64,000 bases of DNA from Ceratodon purpureus (Eukaryota; Streptophyta; Bryopsida; Pseudoditrichales; Ditrichaceae), in the NCBI GenBank assembly GCA_014871385.1, contig CM026432.1:7680825-7744824 (forward strand). The letters are read 5' to 3'. A program made the translations under genes and the position numbers. Every line of letters begins with the position of its first letter. Within the stretch, counting starts at the first letter, position 1. The notes below the pieces were generated by a model. The model did not search any database. It was not told the origin of the DNA and saw nothing but the letters and a program-made list of their open reading frames with translations. Below are positions 37,872-48,244 of the stretch, piece after piece.

Positions 37872-38637
37872 CGTGTTCAGTAGTACTCTACTCAGACAGT
37901 CTAATCGAGCAAGAATAACCTGCACATCTGCGCTTCAGGGCGCAACTTGGGATATTATGTTCCTAATAGATCTGCCTGCACTGGGATCAAGCTTGACGTG
38001 TAATGGTTGAGCTAGAAGATGTTGTACAGAATTGGGTACAGGAAATAGGACTGCCACACCCATACACAACACTCGCAGCTGAATCAATAGTTCCCTCAAA
38101 GGTCTAAGCCAATTTTGCAATCTGGGTCCTAGCACGCAAAATGATCTAGAGCAGGAAGCAGCAGATAAATTTTGAGCATTGGGTCCGGTGAGCTTACATG
38201 CATTATGACGGATGGAGCTCAGGTGAATGAAATTGCTCCACTTGTTGGAAGAGAATCTTAATCAATACCAAAATTGCATGAGTTTGAATTCTGCGGAAAA
38301 GTGCTTGAATTTTGGAGGAACGTGTTTGAATTTTGGATAAACATGAGGATGTTCATTACTTAGGCAGTTTTACAAATTCGGAAAAACATGGACGTCTCGA
38401 GCTCAGTGACGTCCATGGTTTTCTGAATTTCATTTTCCCTCAGTCTGTAACAAATGAAATGGAGAAGGTTCTGTACTTGCTTCTGTACTAGATAGTTAAC
38501 GTACAACTTCAATGCTGGAGGTGTAAAATATGCCAGCTCCTGAGTCATATGCGAAGTATTCATTTAGTATTCAACAACTCTGGGAGGTTCCAGCGGATCT
38601 TCGTAATACCGACTCATTTGTCACTTGTACAAGGGCG
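37872..38637. promoter_or_regulatory. Upstream region of aldehyde oxidase
   Basis: Gene-free 0.77 kb containing the aldehyde oxidase promoter and leader. I do not see a clear TATA box. A MITE lies just beyond it. Confidence 0.35.
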
Positions 38638-38640
38638 TAA

Positions 38641-39076
38641 GAGCATCAGCACCGCTGGTCCTCAACCCGGGCTCCACAGCAGAGGTATGGCGCGGCTCCG
38701 GAGCAAGGTTATGACGCGAGCCTCTGGAGTCCCACAACGGTGCTCAACCAAAACCCACGCGCTATCCTTCGGAGGAGACGTGGCAGCTTTGGGTGGCTCA
38801 TTGGAATCCGCTTCAGCCTTCAGGAGCAAGAAAGGCCCACCAGTTTGTCGCCTTCCCTCATCTGTGCTCAACCAGTGCTCAACCTGCCACCACCGACTCC
38901 CGAAAGTTGCGCTCCAGGGCCCGTGCCTCACTCTCCATCCTCCAGAGCCCGGGCCAGAATTTGACGAGCCCTCAACCCGCAGATGCCGCTCTTGAGCACC
39001 GGTGCGGTATATGAAAACGAGCGGCCCCTTGATATCATGTTGTTTGAAGGCTTGAAGACCACCGCTGTAGATGCTC
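38641..39076. mobile_element. PIF/Harbinger-type MITE, TAA target duplication
   Basis: 436 bp flanked by TAA on both sides (38638-38640 and 39077-39079). The left end starts GAGCATCAGCACCGCTGGTC. The right end, reverse-complemented, starts GAGCATCTACAGCGGTGGTC, so the inverted repeat runs about 27 bp with one gap and a few mismatches. A three-base TWA duplication and GAGCATC-type ends fit PIF/Harbinger MITEs. The interior is GC-rich and open in several frames on both strands (38549-38995 + and others), which I treat as composition rather than coding. Confidence 0.8.
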
Positions 39077-39079
39077 TAA

Positions 39080-39725
39080 GCATTGCACCATGATCAAACT
39101 TTGACAGTCCTGAAGTTATTTTGGAGGGGCCGTTACATGCAGACTGGGATATTTGTTGTGTGCAATGTTTGCACAGGTGACTGGGATTTGAGTCAAAGTC
39201 CGCCGTCGAAAAATATCTAACATTCTTCGATAAAAAAGGTGTTGTTAGTTAGCTAGTCAGTGGCGACTCAACTAAAATTTCAGCTGCCGTGAACACAAGT
39301 CTTCAGTGTTGTGGAGGTTGAATGGAGAATTTCTCATCGCTGGCATTCACCGCAGATGCAAAAATTCGTTGAGAATCGGTAAGATCGACTGGCGAGATCA
39401 TGCAAAGTCGAAATCGCTTTCGGCAGTGCTGTGGCAAATGTGCCAAGTTCCTATGTTATTTCCATTTCACAAAAATTTAAAATTTAGAAATGGAATAAAT
39501 AAAACCTCTGGAGGATTCAGAATCTGTTTCGGAAAATTTCCAAAAATGTATTGGAGGGTACTACAAATTAGGTACTAGTTACAATTTTGTGCAGTTAATC
39601 TCAATATCGTTTTTCCACTTCTGTAATGGTGTGCTCAGGAACATCAAAGCAAGAAGTGGAGATCATTAATTGTATCGTCACCTAACTCCTGAAGTGTTCT
39701 CTTAGTACTTTAGAGCTTGTCTTTC
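39080..39725. other. Spacer between MITE and element A
   Basis: AT-moderate DNA with no recognised gene. It ends at the left inverted repeat of element A. Confidence 0.4.
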
Positions 39726-40043
39726 ACGGGTCTCTCTATTTCCCCCCATCAAGCGGTGCTGCCGCCACTCGCGCGGGCAGGGGCAGCGCCCGATGGGGGG
39801 CGCTCTCACCGAGCCGCTCGCACCCACGTTCCCACGTCCCCTAGCCCCCCGCCCCCTGTCCACGGCGACCCCCGGTCTCTCCGCGCCCCCGCTCCCGTGC
39901 TCCCTCCCGCGCCCGTGGAGAGGCCCCCGTCCCCCAACGCCCGCCCGGGCGAGGCTATCATCCGCCGGTCGTGCCCCTCATCCGCAACCGAGGAACTCAT
40001 CCGGGGGGGGTCGTCTCTCTCGCGCCGTCGTTTCTCCTGTGTC
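39726..40043. repeat. Left terminal inverted repeat of element A
   Basis: Begins ACGGGTCTCTCTATTTCCCC and is extremely GC-rich, with many CpG and runs of C. It is the reverse complement of 52523-52844 over its full length, with a few substitutions and small length differences. Open frames crossing it (39717-40091, 39793-40101, 39806-40183) are composition artefacts, since the same DNA gives equivalent frames at the other end. Confidence 0.9.
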
Positions 40044-41990
40044 TGCACGGTGTGTCTTGGGTGCGTCGCGACGTGGGGGCGTTGTAAGTAGGGTTTTGTA
40101 AGTAGGGTTTTGTTAGTACGATGGTCTGGGGCATGGTTGGGCGCTGACCAAGGGCATAGTGTGGACGACACGGCATTGTTCACGGTGTTTCGGCGAGAGG
40201 AGGTTCTAGGCGGATCTAGGCGGAACTTGCTGTCTAGAGTTTCTGCGGTTTAAGGGCGGGGTGGATAGCATCTACAGTTCGGCATTGGAGGAGGCTGAGG
40301 TTTACGAAGGACATTGAAGATCAGGATGGCAAAGAAGAAACTCTATGATCTGGTAAAAACTAACTGTTTTTCTCTTGTATCGCTATTTGGCATGCACTTC
40401 CTTCTGTGTATGTTAGTCATCCTGATTCGGTGTTGCTGTTTCTATAAGAAAGCCTCAGGACAGGAGTAGAGGAGTCCAACATGGTAGGGAAGTTTTAGGG
40501 TTTAGGGTGCCTGTCCGGGTGTCCTGAGTTTTTGGGATGTCTTCGTTCTCCCGACTTCCGGCTGTTCTGTGTGTCTCGTCTTCTTTACGTTATTCTGGCC
40601 TTTACTATCTGATTTGTAACGGTTCAGTCTAGCTTCTGGTCGTCTTCTTCATTGGTTTAGCGACTTCATTTTGGTTTTTCTTATTTTCTTTCTTGATTAT
40701 CTTGGTTTATGGTTCACCCTAGTACTGCTTTGCAGTCTACTGCTTGATGGTTACGTTAGGGAATTTAGTATGGTAAGCCCTCGACTGCAGCCTATCCCCT
40801 TTCTCGTCCTATTATCTTCTCTAGTGATTTTTTGTTTTTTATTTTCCCTCTTACTATTTCGACCATTGTCCTACTTTGGAGTATCTTGCAGGTCTTTAAC
40901 ATATATGAAGCTCTTCCCATACCCCTGCACCTTACTGAATGTGGTTTCCCTGTCCAAAGTTCTAGAAGGTTTTGTTTCTGTTTTTTGCTATTCTATGTTC
41001 TCCACTCTCTTCCCTAGACTCATTTCGGTCCGCTACCCCTGTCCTGATTACCGTATTCGTTTCACCTAGACCACCTCCTCCACCTCTCCGCCCCTCCTCC
41101 CACCCCCTCTCCCCCTAACCATCCAAATCCCCCTCCCCCCCCCCCCCCGGCTTGTCCTGATTTCTTTACTTCATATTTTTTTATTTCCTACGCATTGCTT
41201 TTCCCCTTTTGTCATTATTTGAATTTCTTTTTTGTTTTCTTTAGTTTTTTTCTAGTTTCCTTCTTGTTTTCATATGGCTCACATAATGTGTTTGTCGTTG
41301 ATCGTCTTCCTTGCACTTCGAGCCGTTTCTCTTCTTCGGTCCTGCTCTCTTATTCGACTTTATATTTTTCTTTCACCTGTTTTCGTATATGCCAATTTCT
41401 CATTCTGTTTTTTTTTTTTTTTTTTAATTTTTTATAACTTTTTTTTTCCCTTCAATCCGTTGCTTCTCTCTAATTATTTTTTATTTTTAGTTTATGATTT
41501 TTATTTTTATGATCTACCTCGCCCTTTCTTTTTATTTCTATCCCGCCTCTTCGACATTTCTCATAATATATTCAATTCCCTCTATTGTCTAATTTTTTTA
41601 TTGTTTTTTTCAATTTTCGGGTTCATTTTTTTTCCTTTGATTAATTTTTTTGAATTTCAGGGCCTACTTCCAATTTGACGGAGGAACTTCAACTCCAGAT
41701 CCCACCACCCCAACGTCCATCCACCCCAACGACAGAAACCCCTCAACCCAGACACTAATCTACCCCCCCCCCCCCCCCCCCCCCCCCCCGGCATTACTTG
41801 TCCTAAACGCTGTTGCTTCTATGTCTCCTCCTTTGGTAGTCGCTGATTTGTTTTTTTTTTTGGAATTTCTGTTTTTCTTTATTTTTTCTACGTTTTTTTC
41901 GAATTCTGTTATCTTAATAACTTCGAATTGTTCTACGGCTTTCACTGCTAGGATTTCTTTCTTCTTCACTGACCGTCGGCGCTATCCACT
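40044..41990. other. Element A left subterminal region, pyrimidine-rich on plus strand
   Basis: A possible first small exon at 40326-40352 encodes MAKKKLYDL followed by a GTAAAA donor, but I could not connect it in frame to a later exon. From about 40.7 to 41.97 kb the plus strand is dominated by T and C, with a poly-C run at 41141-41150 and another of about 23 C at 41767-41789. Short frames rich in Phe, Leu and Pro here are low-complexity artefacts. Confidence 0.5.
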
Positions 41991-41994
41991 TCAG

Positions 41995-44900
41995 ATAGAC
42001 AACCTAGAGACTCCGGATCTCTCGGAGCTCTCACCCGCCGACGTTGTCGATGTGCTGCACAATCGGGCAACAGAGCTGGATGTCTCATCCCTGTCCAAGG
42101 AGTGGCGGAAGAAGATCAAGACCATGGAGCCGAGAGTTGTCCCTGGGGTAAGCTGAATTACTCGATCTTCTCTTCTTTTTCGAAATTGTTTCTGTTGTTG
42201 CTTCAGTACGTGGTATTCGGAGGTTCAGGTTGTATACAGAAATCACCCAATAGAATTGTATGTTTCCATGTCCTGCTGTTGGACTGGGTTACCTACCTTG
42301 GTGCTTCACTGTTTACCTGTCCGGCTGCTTCGGGGTTCTGGTGTCCTGATGTTTCAGTGATTACCTGTCCGGATGCTCTGTTTTTTTTTTTTTCAGTTTT
42401 CCTGTTCCAGTGTTTCCCTGTCCGGGACTTCTACAATGGCAATGTCTAATTCCTTTCGCATGGCTGTTTAGTTACTCGTGCAGGGCAAACATGGGATGGA
42501 GGAGGTCGTGGTGTGCACCAGCGTCGCAGCCGGGTACGACCACAACCGTGACGCCTACACAATTTCAGAACACGATTGGCTCATGGTCGAAGTCAACCTC
42601 CAGTACATGGGCAGCGGGGAGCCACCGCAGGATAAGGGGAAGGGGAAGACCAGATTCAAGATTCCCTTTGTTTGTAAATTTTGTGACCAGGAGTTTGTTG
42701 ACAAGGCGACTCTCGGGTGGCATCGGAAAATGGAGATGTGCCCATGCTACTACTACAAAGAGTGCGGACCCTTGAAGATCTACTCGGCCAGGGGTCTGGA
42801 TGGAAACAAGGTCGCCAGAGCTGTGTTCCAGAAATACAACATCGAAATTCCGTGGCAGATGTTGGGGAAGAGGCCCAAGCAGGTGAAGGGAGAGAGCAGA
42901 AAAAAGGGAACAGAGCATGAGGAGAAGACAGATTCAGGAGATGAGGGGGGTGCCGAGGGTGTCCATGGGGATGGGGAAGGACATACGGATAGGGCTCAAG
43001 GGGGTTCTCCGGATGTAGTAGTCATTTCCAGTCCAGAGGTTCAGGGACAACCGAAGGCAAGTACACGCTTGAAGAAAACTGTGGCATGGGGAGAGGGGCA
43101 GAGCCGGCGTCAAATTAGCCTCGGAGAGGTTACCCCCGGACGTCGGACTCGTGATGTAGAAGGGGCCGGGGAGAATGGGAGCCCAGAAGAAAGGGGCGAC
43201 GAGGAGCAGCGCGGGGAGGGGGAGAAGGAGAACTCCACGCATATACGGCGACTACTCGGGGACGGGCCGAGCGTTGGAGAAATCATCCGCAACATTCGGA
43301 CATAGAGGGAAGACAGAGGGGTAGAGAAGGGAGAGTCGGGAGGAGCGGATGCTCTACGGCGACAGGCGGGGCATCATCGAAGGGCGAGGGTTGAGGGGGC
43401 CGGTTCGGCAAAGAAGGGAAAAGAGGCGAAGGGGGGAAAGGTGACGAAGGGGACGAAGGGGACGACGGTCACTCGAGGAGCCGGACAGACTCCCCAAAAT
43501 TGTATTGGGGGAAGAACTAGGGCCGCAACTACACCAGCCGGGACAGGAGCAGGGGCGTCGAACACGGAGAGGAAGAGGCAGGTCGTAGAGTCTTCGTCGG
43601 AATCCGAGGATGAAGACGACAGTAGTGAACCAGAGGAAGAAGAAGGGGTGCGGGGGGGGCGAGCAGCCGGGGCAGAGCTGACCCGAAGGGCGGTAGAGGG
43701 CGAAGAAGGACGAGGGGGAGTAGAAGGGGGTACAGGGCGAGGGGCAAGCGGGGGAGAGCAGGGGCAAGGGATACCCGGGCGCGAGCAGGGACGAGGGGGA
43801 GCCGGAGGGCAAGAGGGCCGAGGGGACGCCGGGGGGCAGGAGGCGCGAGGAGGTGTTGGAGGCGAGCAGGGGCGAGGGGGGGACGGAGGGCAGCAGGGGC
43901 GGGTGGGAGCCGGGGGTCAGGAGGCGCGAGGAGGGGTTGGAGGTCAGCACGGGCTACAAGGAGCCGGAGGCGATCAGGGGCGCGGGGGGGTCGGAGGCGA
44001 ACAGGGGCGAGGTGCAGTCGGGGGCGGGCAAGGGCGAGACGACGACGACGGGGGCGAACGTGGGCGAGGGGCGCCAAGGGAGGAGGCAGGAGAAGGGGCC
44101 GACTTTGCAGACGGGGAAGGGCAAGGAGAGGCAGGGGGGCAAGAAGCAGATTTCTCGGGAAAGGGCGGGAGTTCGGGTGTAGGGGGAAGAGACGAAGGAG
44201 GGGCGACAGACGATGGGCGGGCGGGGACTAGGGAGCCGGGACGCGAGACGACGCTTCAGAGGTTGAGGAGGCTTCGGCACGGGGTGAAGATGGCGACCAT
44301 TGAGAGGGCGCGAGAAAGGTTCCCCTCTGTTGATCCTGCCACTGCTCCAGCGGGACCAAGCAGTCCGCCAGGTCTCTACTGCCTGCAGGAGTACTTCGGG
44401 CGATCGTCCCGGTTGAGCTCATGGGGGATCTACAGGGGCCAATGCAGGAGTTGACAATGCTTCAGAGCACGGATATGTTGGCGGGGAGGGTTTCCGCGGC
44501 ATGGGGTGCATTGCAATTCAACCCCGACTTGGTTGTAAGTAAAAACATTTTTCCAAAGCTGCCGAATTTGCCTTACTCCTTCGTTATTTTCATACATGTG
44601 GAGAATTAGGGGTATCGGGATGTGAAGAGAAGTACTGTGGAGGGGCTGATTCTAGAAGTTGTTGTGTTCATAAGGATTCGTTGCCGGTCCAAGAGGTGGC
44701 TGCTCTTGATAGATGCAAGAACGCGTTTGCATACAGGGACGGTGAGGCCATAGCGAAGGAAATTCAACTATTCTACCTCCACTATGATGAGGTCCTCACT
44801 TTCCGCGACCGCCAGCGACAGTTTGAGGCAGCAGTGGATCAAGTGGAGCGGAACAGAGCAGCATTTTGGGCGGAAGAGATGGCACGTTACGACATCAACA

Positions 44901-45618
44901 TCAGGATGGAGGAAGAAAGTGAGGAGTGGGTATGGTCTCCCCTATTCAGAGATTTTTGTCTGTGGCCGCAGCCCAAGTGCATCTTCCGACCGTATGAGCA
45001 TTCCGAGGATGAATTCGAGGGTCTAGTTAAATGGCTGGAGATGGAGGGGAGGAGGATTGGTGAGAAGAACGAGCCACCCCACATGGCACGGGCATTGAAG
45101 CTCTTGGCCAGGAGTGTGCTAGGGTCCCGGATGCCTATGCTTTGCCCTGTCTTGGGTCTCACAGACGACGGGCCTTAGAAGCCCATGCAGAGCAGGTTTT
45201 CTTTGCGATGGAGGAACTCATCCGGGTCGGGAAAATATTCTTCCCCACTATGGACATTCACGGTGAGTCCTTTGAGACTTTCAGGTTGGTGTTGGATGAG
45301 TGTGTCGACAAGAAAGGAGAGGTGGCACAATTCAGCGTCTGAAGGCGTGATACATTTGTTAGAGCGTGTCTTGATACACTGGCCTTGAATAAGAAGAACC
45401 TGCTTCGAGACATGTGGGTGCCTCGGCCGGGGGTTGATCAAGAAGGAGTCGCAAACGCCTTCCGCACTGTGCTTCTGTACAGGGAGAATTTGGACTTAGG
45501 CTATATCTTCGGATCGTTGGAGGCTACGGGGATCTGGCCAGCAGCGGGCTACGGACTTTTCGATGCAGCAGTGGAGCTCCACCAAGACAGTCTGCACCAC
45601 CTGCATGGAAAACTCTAG
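41995..45618 (+). pseudogene. Element A accessory gene: C2HC-finger protein with Gly/Arg-rich repeat, broken
   Basis: Exon 41995-42147 (IDNLETPDLSELSPADVVDV...) splices in phase to one starting at 42484. It encodes a basic/acidic protein with a single finger-like motif CKFCDQEFVDKATLGWHRKM then EMC (about 42670-42740) and acidic tracts. A TAG at 43303-43305 interrupts, yet the same frame continues open to 44454 through a Gly/Arg/Glu/Gln-rich repeat with units such as GGEQGRGGDGGQQGRVGAGG. A frameshift near 44350 leads to VPVELMGDLQGPMQELTMLQ, an intron at 44535-about 44616, then a folded-looking helical region (LDRCKNAFAYRDGEAIAKEI...). Another frameshift near 45150 and a TGA at 45340-45342 precede the final piece ending LHHLHGKL at 45618. 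The family is not recognised. The true start is unknown. Confidence 0.6.
43640..44200 (+). repeat. GC-rich coding minisatellite in element A accessory gene
   Basis: Many imperfect units of roughly 30-40 bp built on GGGCGAGGGGG and CAGGGGCGA encode repeats of the type G-G-(E/Q)-Q-G-R-G. The opposite strand is also open for about 180 codons (Pro/Leu/Arg-rich), which is a mirror effect of the repeat and not a gene. Confidence 0.7.
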
Positions 45619-46460
45619 GTATGGAATGTCACCGACGACTTGTAGGATTTAGATGCTTGGAAGGCATCGCAGGTGCTCTGTTCCATTCACCAGGCCAGGA
45701 TCTTCCCCATCCAAAGAGTAGTTGAGCCTGAGCAGCGGGAGGGGAGCCTAGGACAGACGGAGAAGAGTGACCCTTGGGACTTTAGAACCACGCCCGCAGA
45801 CCAAGGTCAGGGAACTGCTTCCGGACAGGCTGAGCCCGACGAGGTGGTCGATTTGGCAACCGAGACAACCTCATGCACCCCAGTTGTAGTGCTTCCATCT
45901 TTGCAGTAGAATTTGTACAGGTGGTCATCGACAGTTACGCTTCGGCCAGGCCCATTGTGAACTTCATAGTTTCGGTCTCACTGTTACATTTTTTTGGCAA
46001 GATTTTGTAGTACTCGGCAGTACCGGTGACGTAGTTTTAGTGAGTAGGTGAAGTTACGTTTGTAAAGTACTGTGTATAGTTTGTTCAGACTTCTTGACGG
46101 TTGCAGGGTTGTCCGGATCAGTTTGCTGTTTTCTCCTCTAAGGCAGAGCCGTCGTTTGCCTCAAACCATTTTGTAGTTCCGTGTTTCATGGTTTTGGCCA
46201 TGTTGAAGAATTCATGAAAACTTTAATGAGGTGACATCCAATTTTTAAGAACACGGATCTCTTTATCAATTGTTTATGGCACCTTCGATCCCCTGTATCT
46301 GCCCTTGGACAACTACGCGACTCCTCTAAGACAGAATGGTACCTGTATGGACCACCTCCCTCGCTCCACTTTCCGATGGCTGTCCCCGGACAGCCCGTGT
46401 GGGTGAACCTTGTTAGTAGATATGTTATCATTAGAGGGAGAATTCCAGAACGATAAACAT
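45619..46460. other. Element A central spacer, 3' side of accessory gene
   Basis: An open piece at 45673-45909 follows the accessory gene but lacks clear continuity. Three copies of the element motif (TGTCCGG or its complement) lie at 45821, 46110 and 46386, the last within GCTGTCCCCGGACAGC, a self-complementary pair. Confidence 0.45.
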
Positions 46461-46483
46461 AAATAGGGGGCCGATGAATGGGG

Positions 46484-46515
<32 letters not shown>

Positions 46516-46721
46516 ACCTAAATGTTTAAAAAAGAAAAAAAAAGACAAGAAAAAAAAATAAGAAAATAAACAGAAGAAAACCAAATAGGTTCAGAAACAA
46601 CAAAGCGGCATGGGGAAGTTGGACATTAAAAAAAAAATGTAATAAGCAAAAGATAACCAAATAGATTTAGAAATGGTCTAGGGGAAAAGGAAGTTGGACA
46701 ACGGAAAAGATTAAAAATTAA

Positions 46722-46771
<50 letters not shown>

Positions 46772-47900
46772 GAAGGGTTAAGAAATAAAAAAATAAAATA
46801 AAATAAAAATGAGAAGAAGCAAGTGAGAGCGTTGGAGTGATGAAAGAGAAATAAGTGAATGGTTAGGGTAAATAGAAGCATAAAAAATAAATGAAATAGA
46901 AGTAAATAAGGGTTAAGAAAAAAATATTAAAAAAAAAAAAAAAAAAAAAAATAGAAGTGGGGGGGGGGGGGGGTTAGGGAGAGCATGGGAGGGGTAGAAG
47001 AGGGGAAGTGAGAAGCAAGTGAGAGCGTTGGAGTGATGAAAGAGAAATAAGTGAAGGGTTAGGGTAAACAAAAGCATAAAAAATAAATGAAATAGAAGTA
47101 AATAAGGATTAAGAAAAAAAATTGGACATTAAAAAAAAAAAAAAAAGGATGGAAGTGGGGGGGGTTAGGGAGAGCATGGGAGGGGTAGAAGAGGGGAAGT
47201 GAGAAGCAAGTGAGAGCGTTGGAGTGATGAAAGAGAAATAAGTGAAGGGTTAAGGTAAACAAAAGCATAAAAAATAAATGAAATAGAAGTAAATAAGGAT
47301 TAAGAAAAAAAATTGGACATTAAAAAAAAAAAAAATGATGGAAGTGGGGGGGGGGGGGGGGGGGGGGGGGTCAGGGAGAGCATGGGAGGGGTAGAAGAGA
47401 GGAAGTGAGAGGACAGTGAGAGTGTTGGAGTGAAATAAGAGAAATAAGTGAGGGATAGTGGCAGAATAAAATATTACAAATGAAAGGAAAAAAAGTGAAG
47501 ATATATATTAAGAAAATAAAAAATAAGATTACGCAAATAACTAAAAATAAATGGTACTACGGATGGGATTATAGAGGTGAGGAAGAGAGAGTTTCAGAAT
47601 CAAAAATTAGAACCCAAACCAAAAAAAAAAAAAAAAAACATGATCACGATTCTGAAAGCTAGACGTGAGGGGATAACGAAGAGGGTGCGACTGCACAGAG
47701 AGAGTACATGCTGGATATGGAAGTGACGCTCTCACAAAAAACAAAAAAAAAAAAAAAAAGACAATGAAAGCAATGGGACGTGAAAGAGTGAAGGGGTAGG
47801 ATCTCTGGGAGTGCGGACGGAGCAGGAGAGGGGAAATGAGACGCAACTTAGTGTAGCTGAAGTTAAAAAGAAAAATATAAACATTTAATAAAATTTTGGG
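46461..47900. repeat. Purine-rich minisatellite: four copies of a 195-202 bp unit with poly-A and poly-G tracts
   Basis: The marker GCAAGTGAGAGCGTTGGAG recurs at 46819, 47014 and 47216, with a diverged fourth copy at about 47411; spacing is 195, 202 and 195. Each unit also has a GAGCATGGGAGGGGTAGAAG segment, an AAATAAATGAAATAGAAG segment, a long poly-A run and a poly-G run, which reaches about 20 G near 47347-47370. The whole block is almost all A and G on the plus strand. The short frames here are low-complexity. Confidence 0.85.
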
Positions 47901-48244
47901 TGAATGGGGAAAACTGACTGGGCGCAGGAGGGGGATTACGGTTTACTATGAGAGTAGTACATGTGAAGAAACTGGAGATAAACAAAACATCGAACTAAAA
48001 ATTATAATCCAGGAGGTGCAACTAAACAAATAAGCGGATACCAGAACTTAACACACACATAAGAGGAGTCACTCTTGGACTGTACTTCTCGAATTCCGGA
48101 CAGGACTGAGAAATCCCGGACAGGGGCAACAAATTCCGGACAGGGCTTAACAGAGGAGTTCAATAACTCGACTTCGATATTTAGAGGAGTAATGTGAATA
48201 TTAAATTCCAGTATCGTATCTGAGTACATGAAAACTGATAGGCT

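Noticed and set aside
38549-39014. 148-codon frame and its overlaps
   Set aside because: They lie in a PIF/Harbinger-type MITE and are open in several frames through GC content.
39717-40183. Several overlapping open frames in both inverted repeats of element A (also 52463-52942)
   Set aside because: The same GC-rich repeat opens frames on both strands at both ends; no protein family fits.
40671-41678. Phe/Leu-rich frames suggesting membrane proteins
   Set aside because: Low-complexity T/C-rich DNA inside element A; the hydrophobic residues come from TTT and CTT codons.
43354-44280. Long minus-strand frames rich in Pro, Leu, Arg and Ser (43354-43950, 43529-44077, 43954-44280)
   Set aside because: Mirror images of the GC-rich coding minisatellite; composition effect with no domain.
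43303-45342. Idea that the single stop codons in element A genes are recoded or edited
   Set aside because: Stop-removing U-to-C editing in some non-seed plants is known from organelles, not nuclear genes; the accompanying frameshifts point to ordinary decay.
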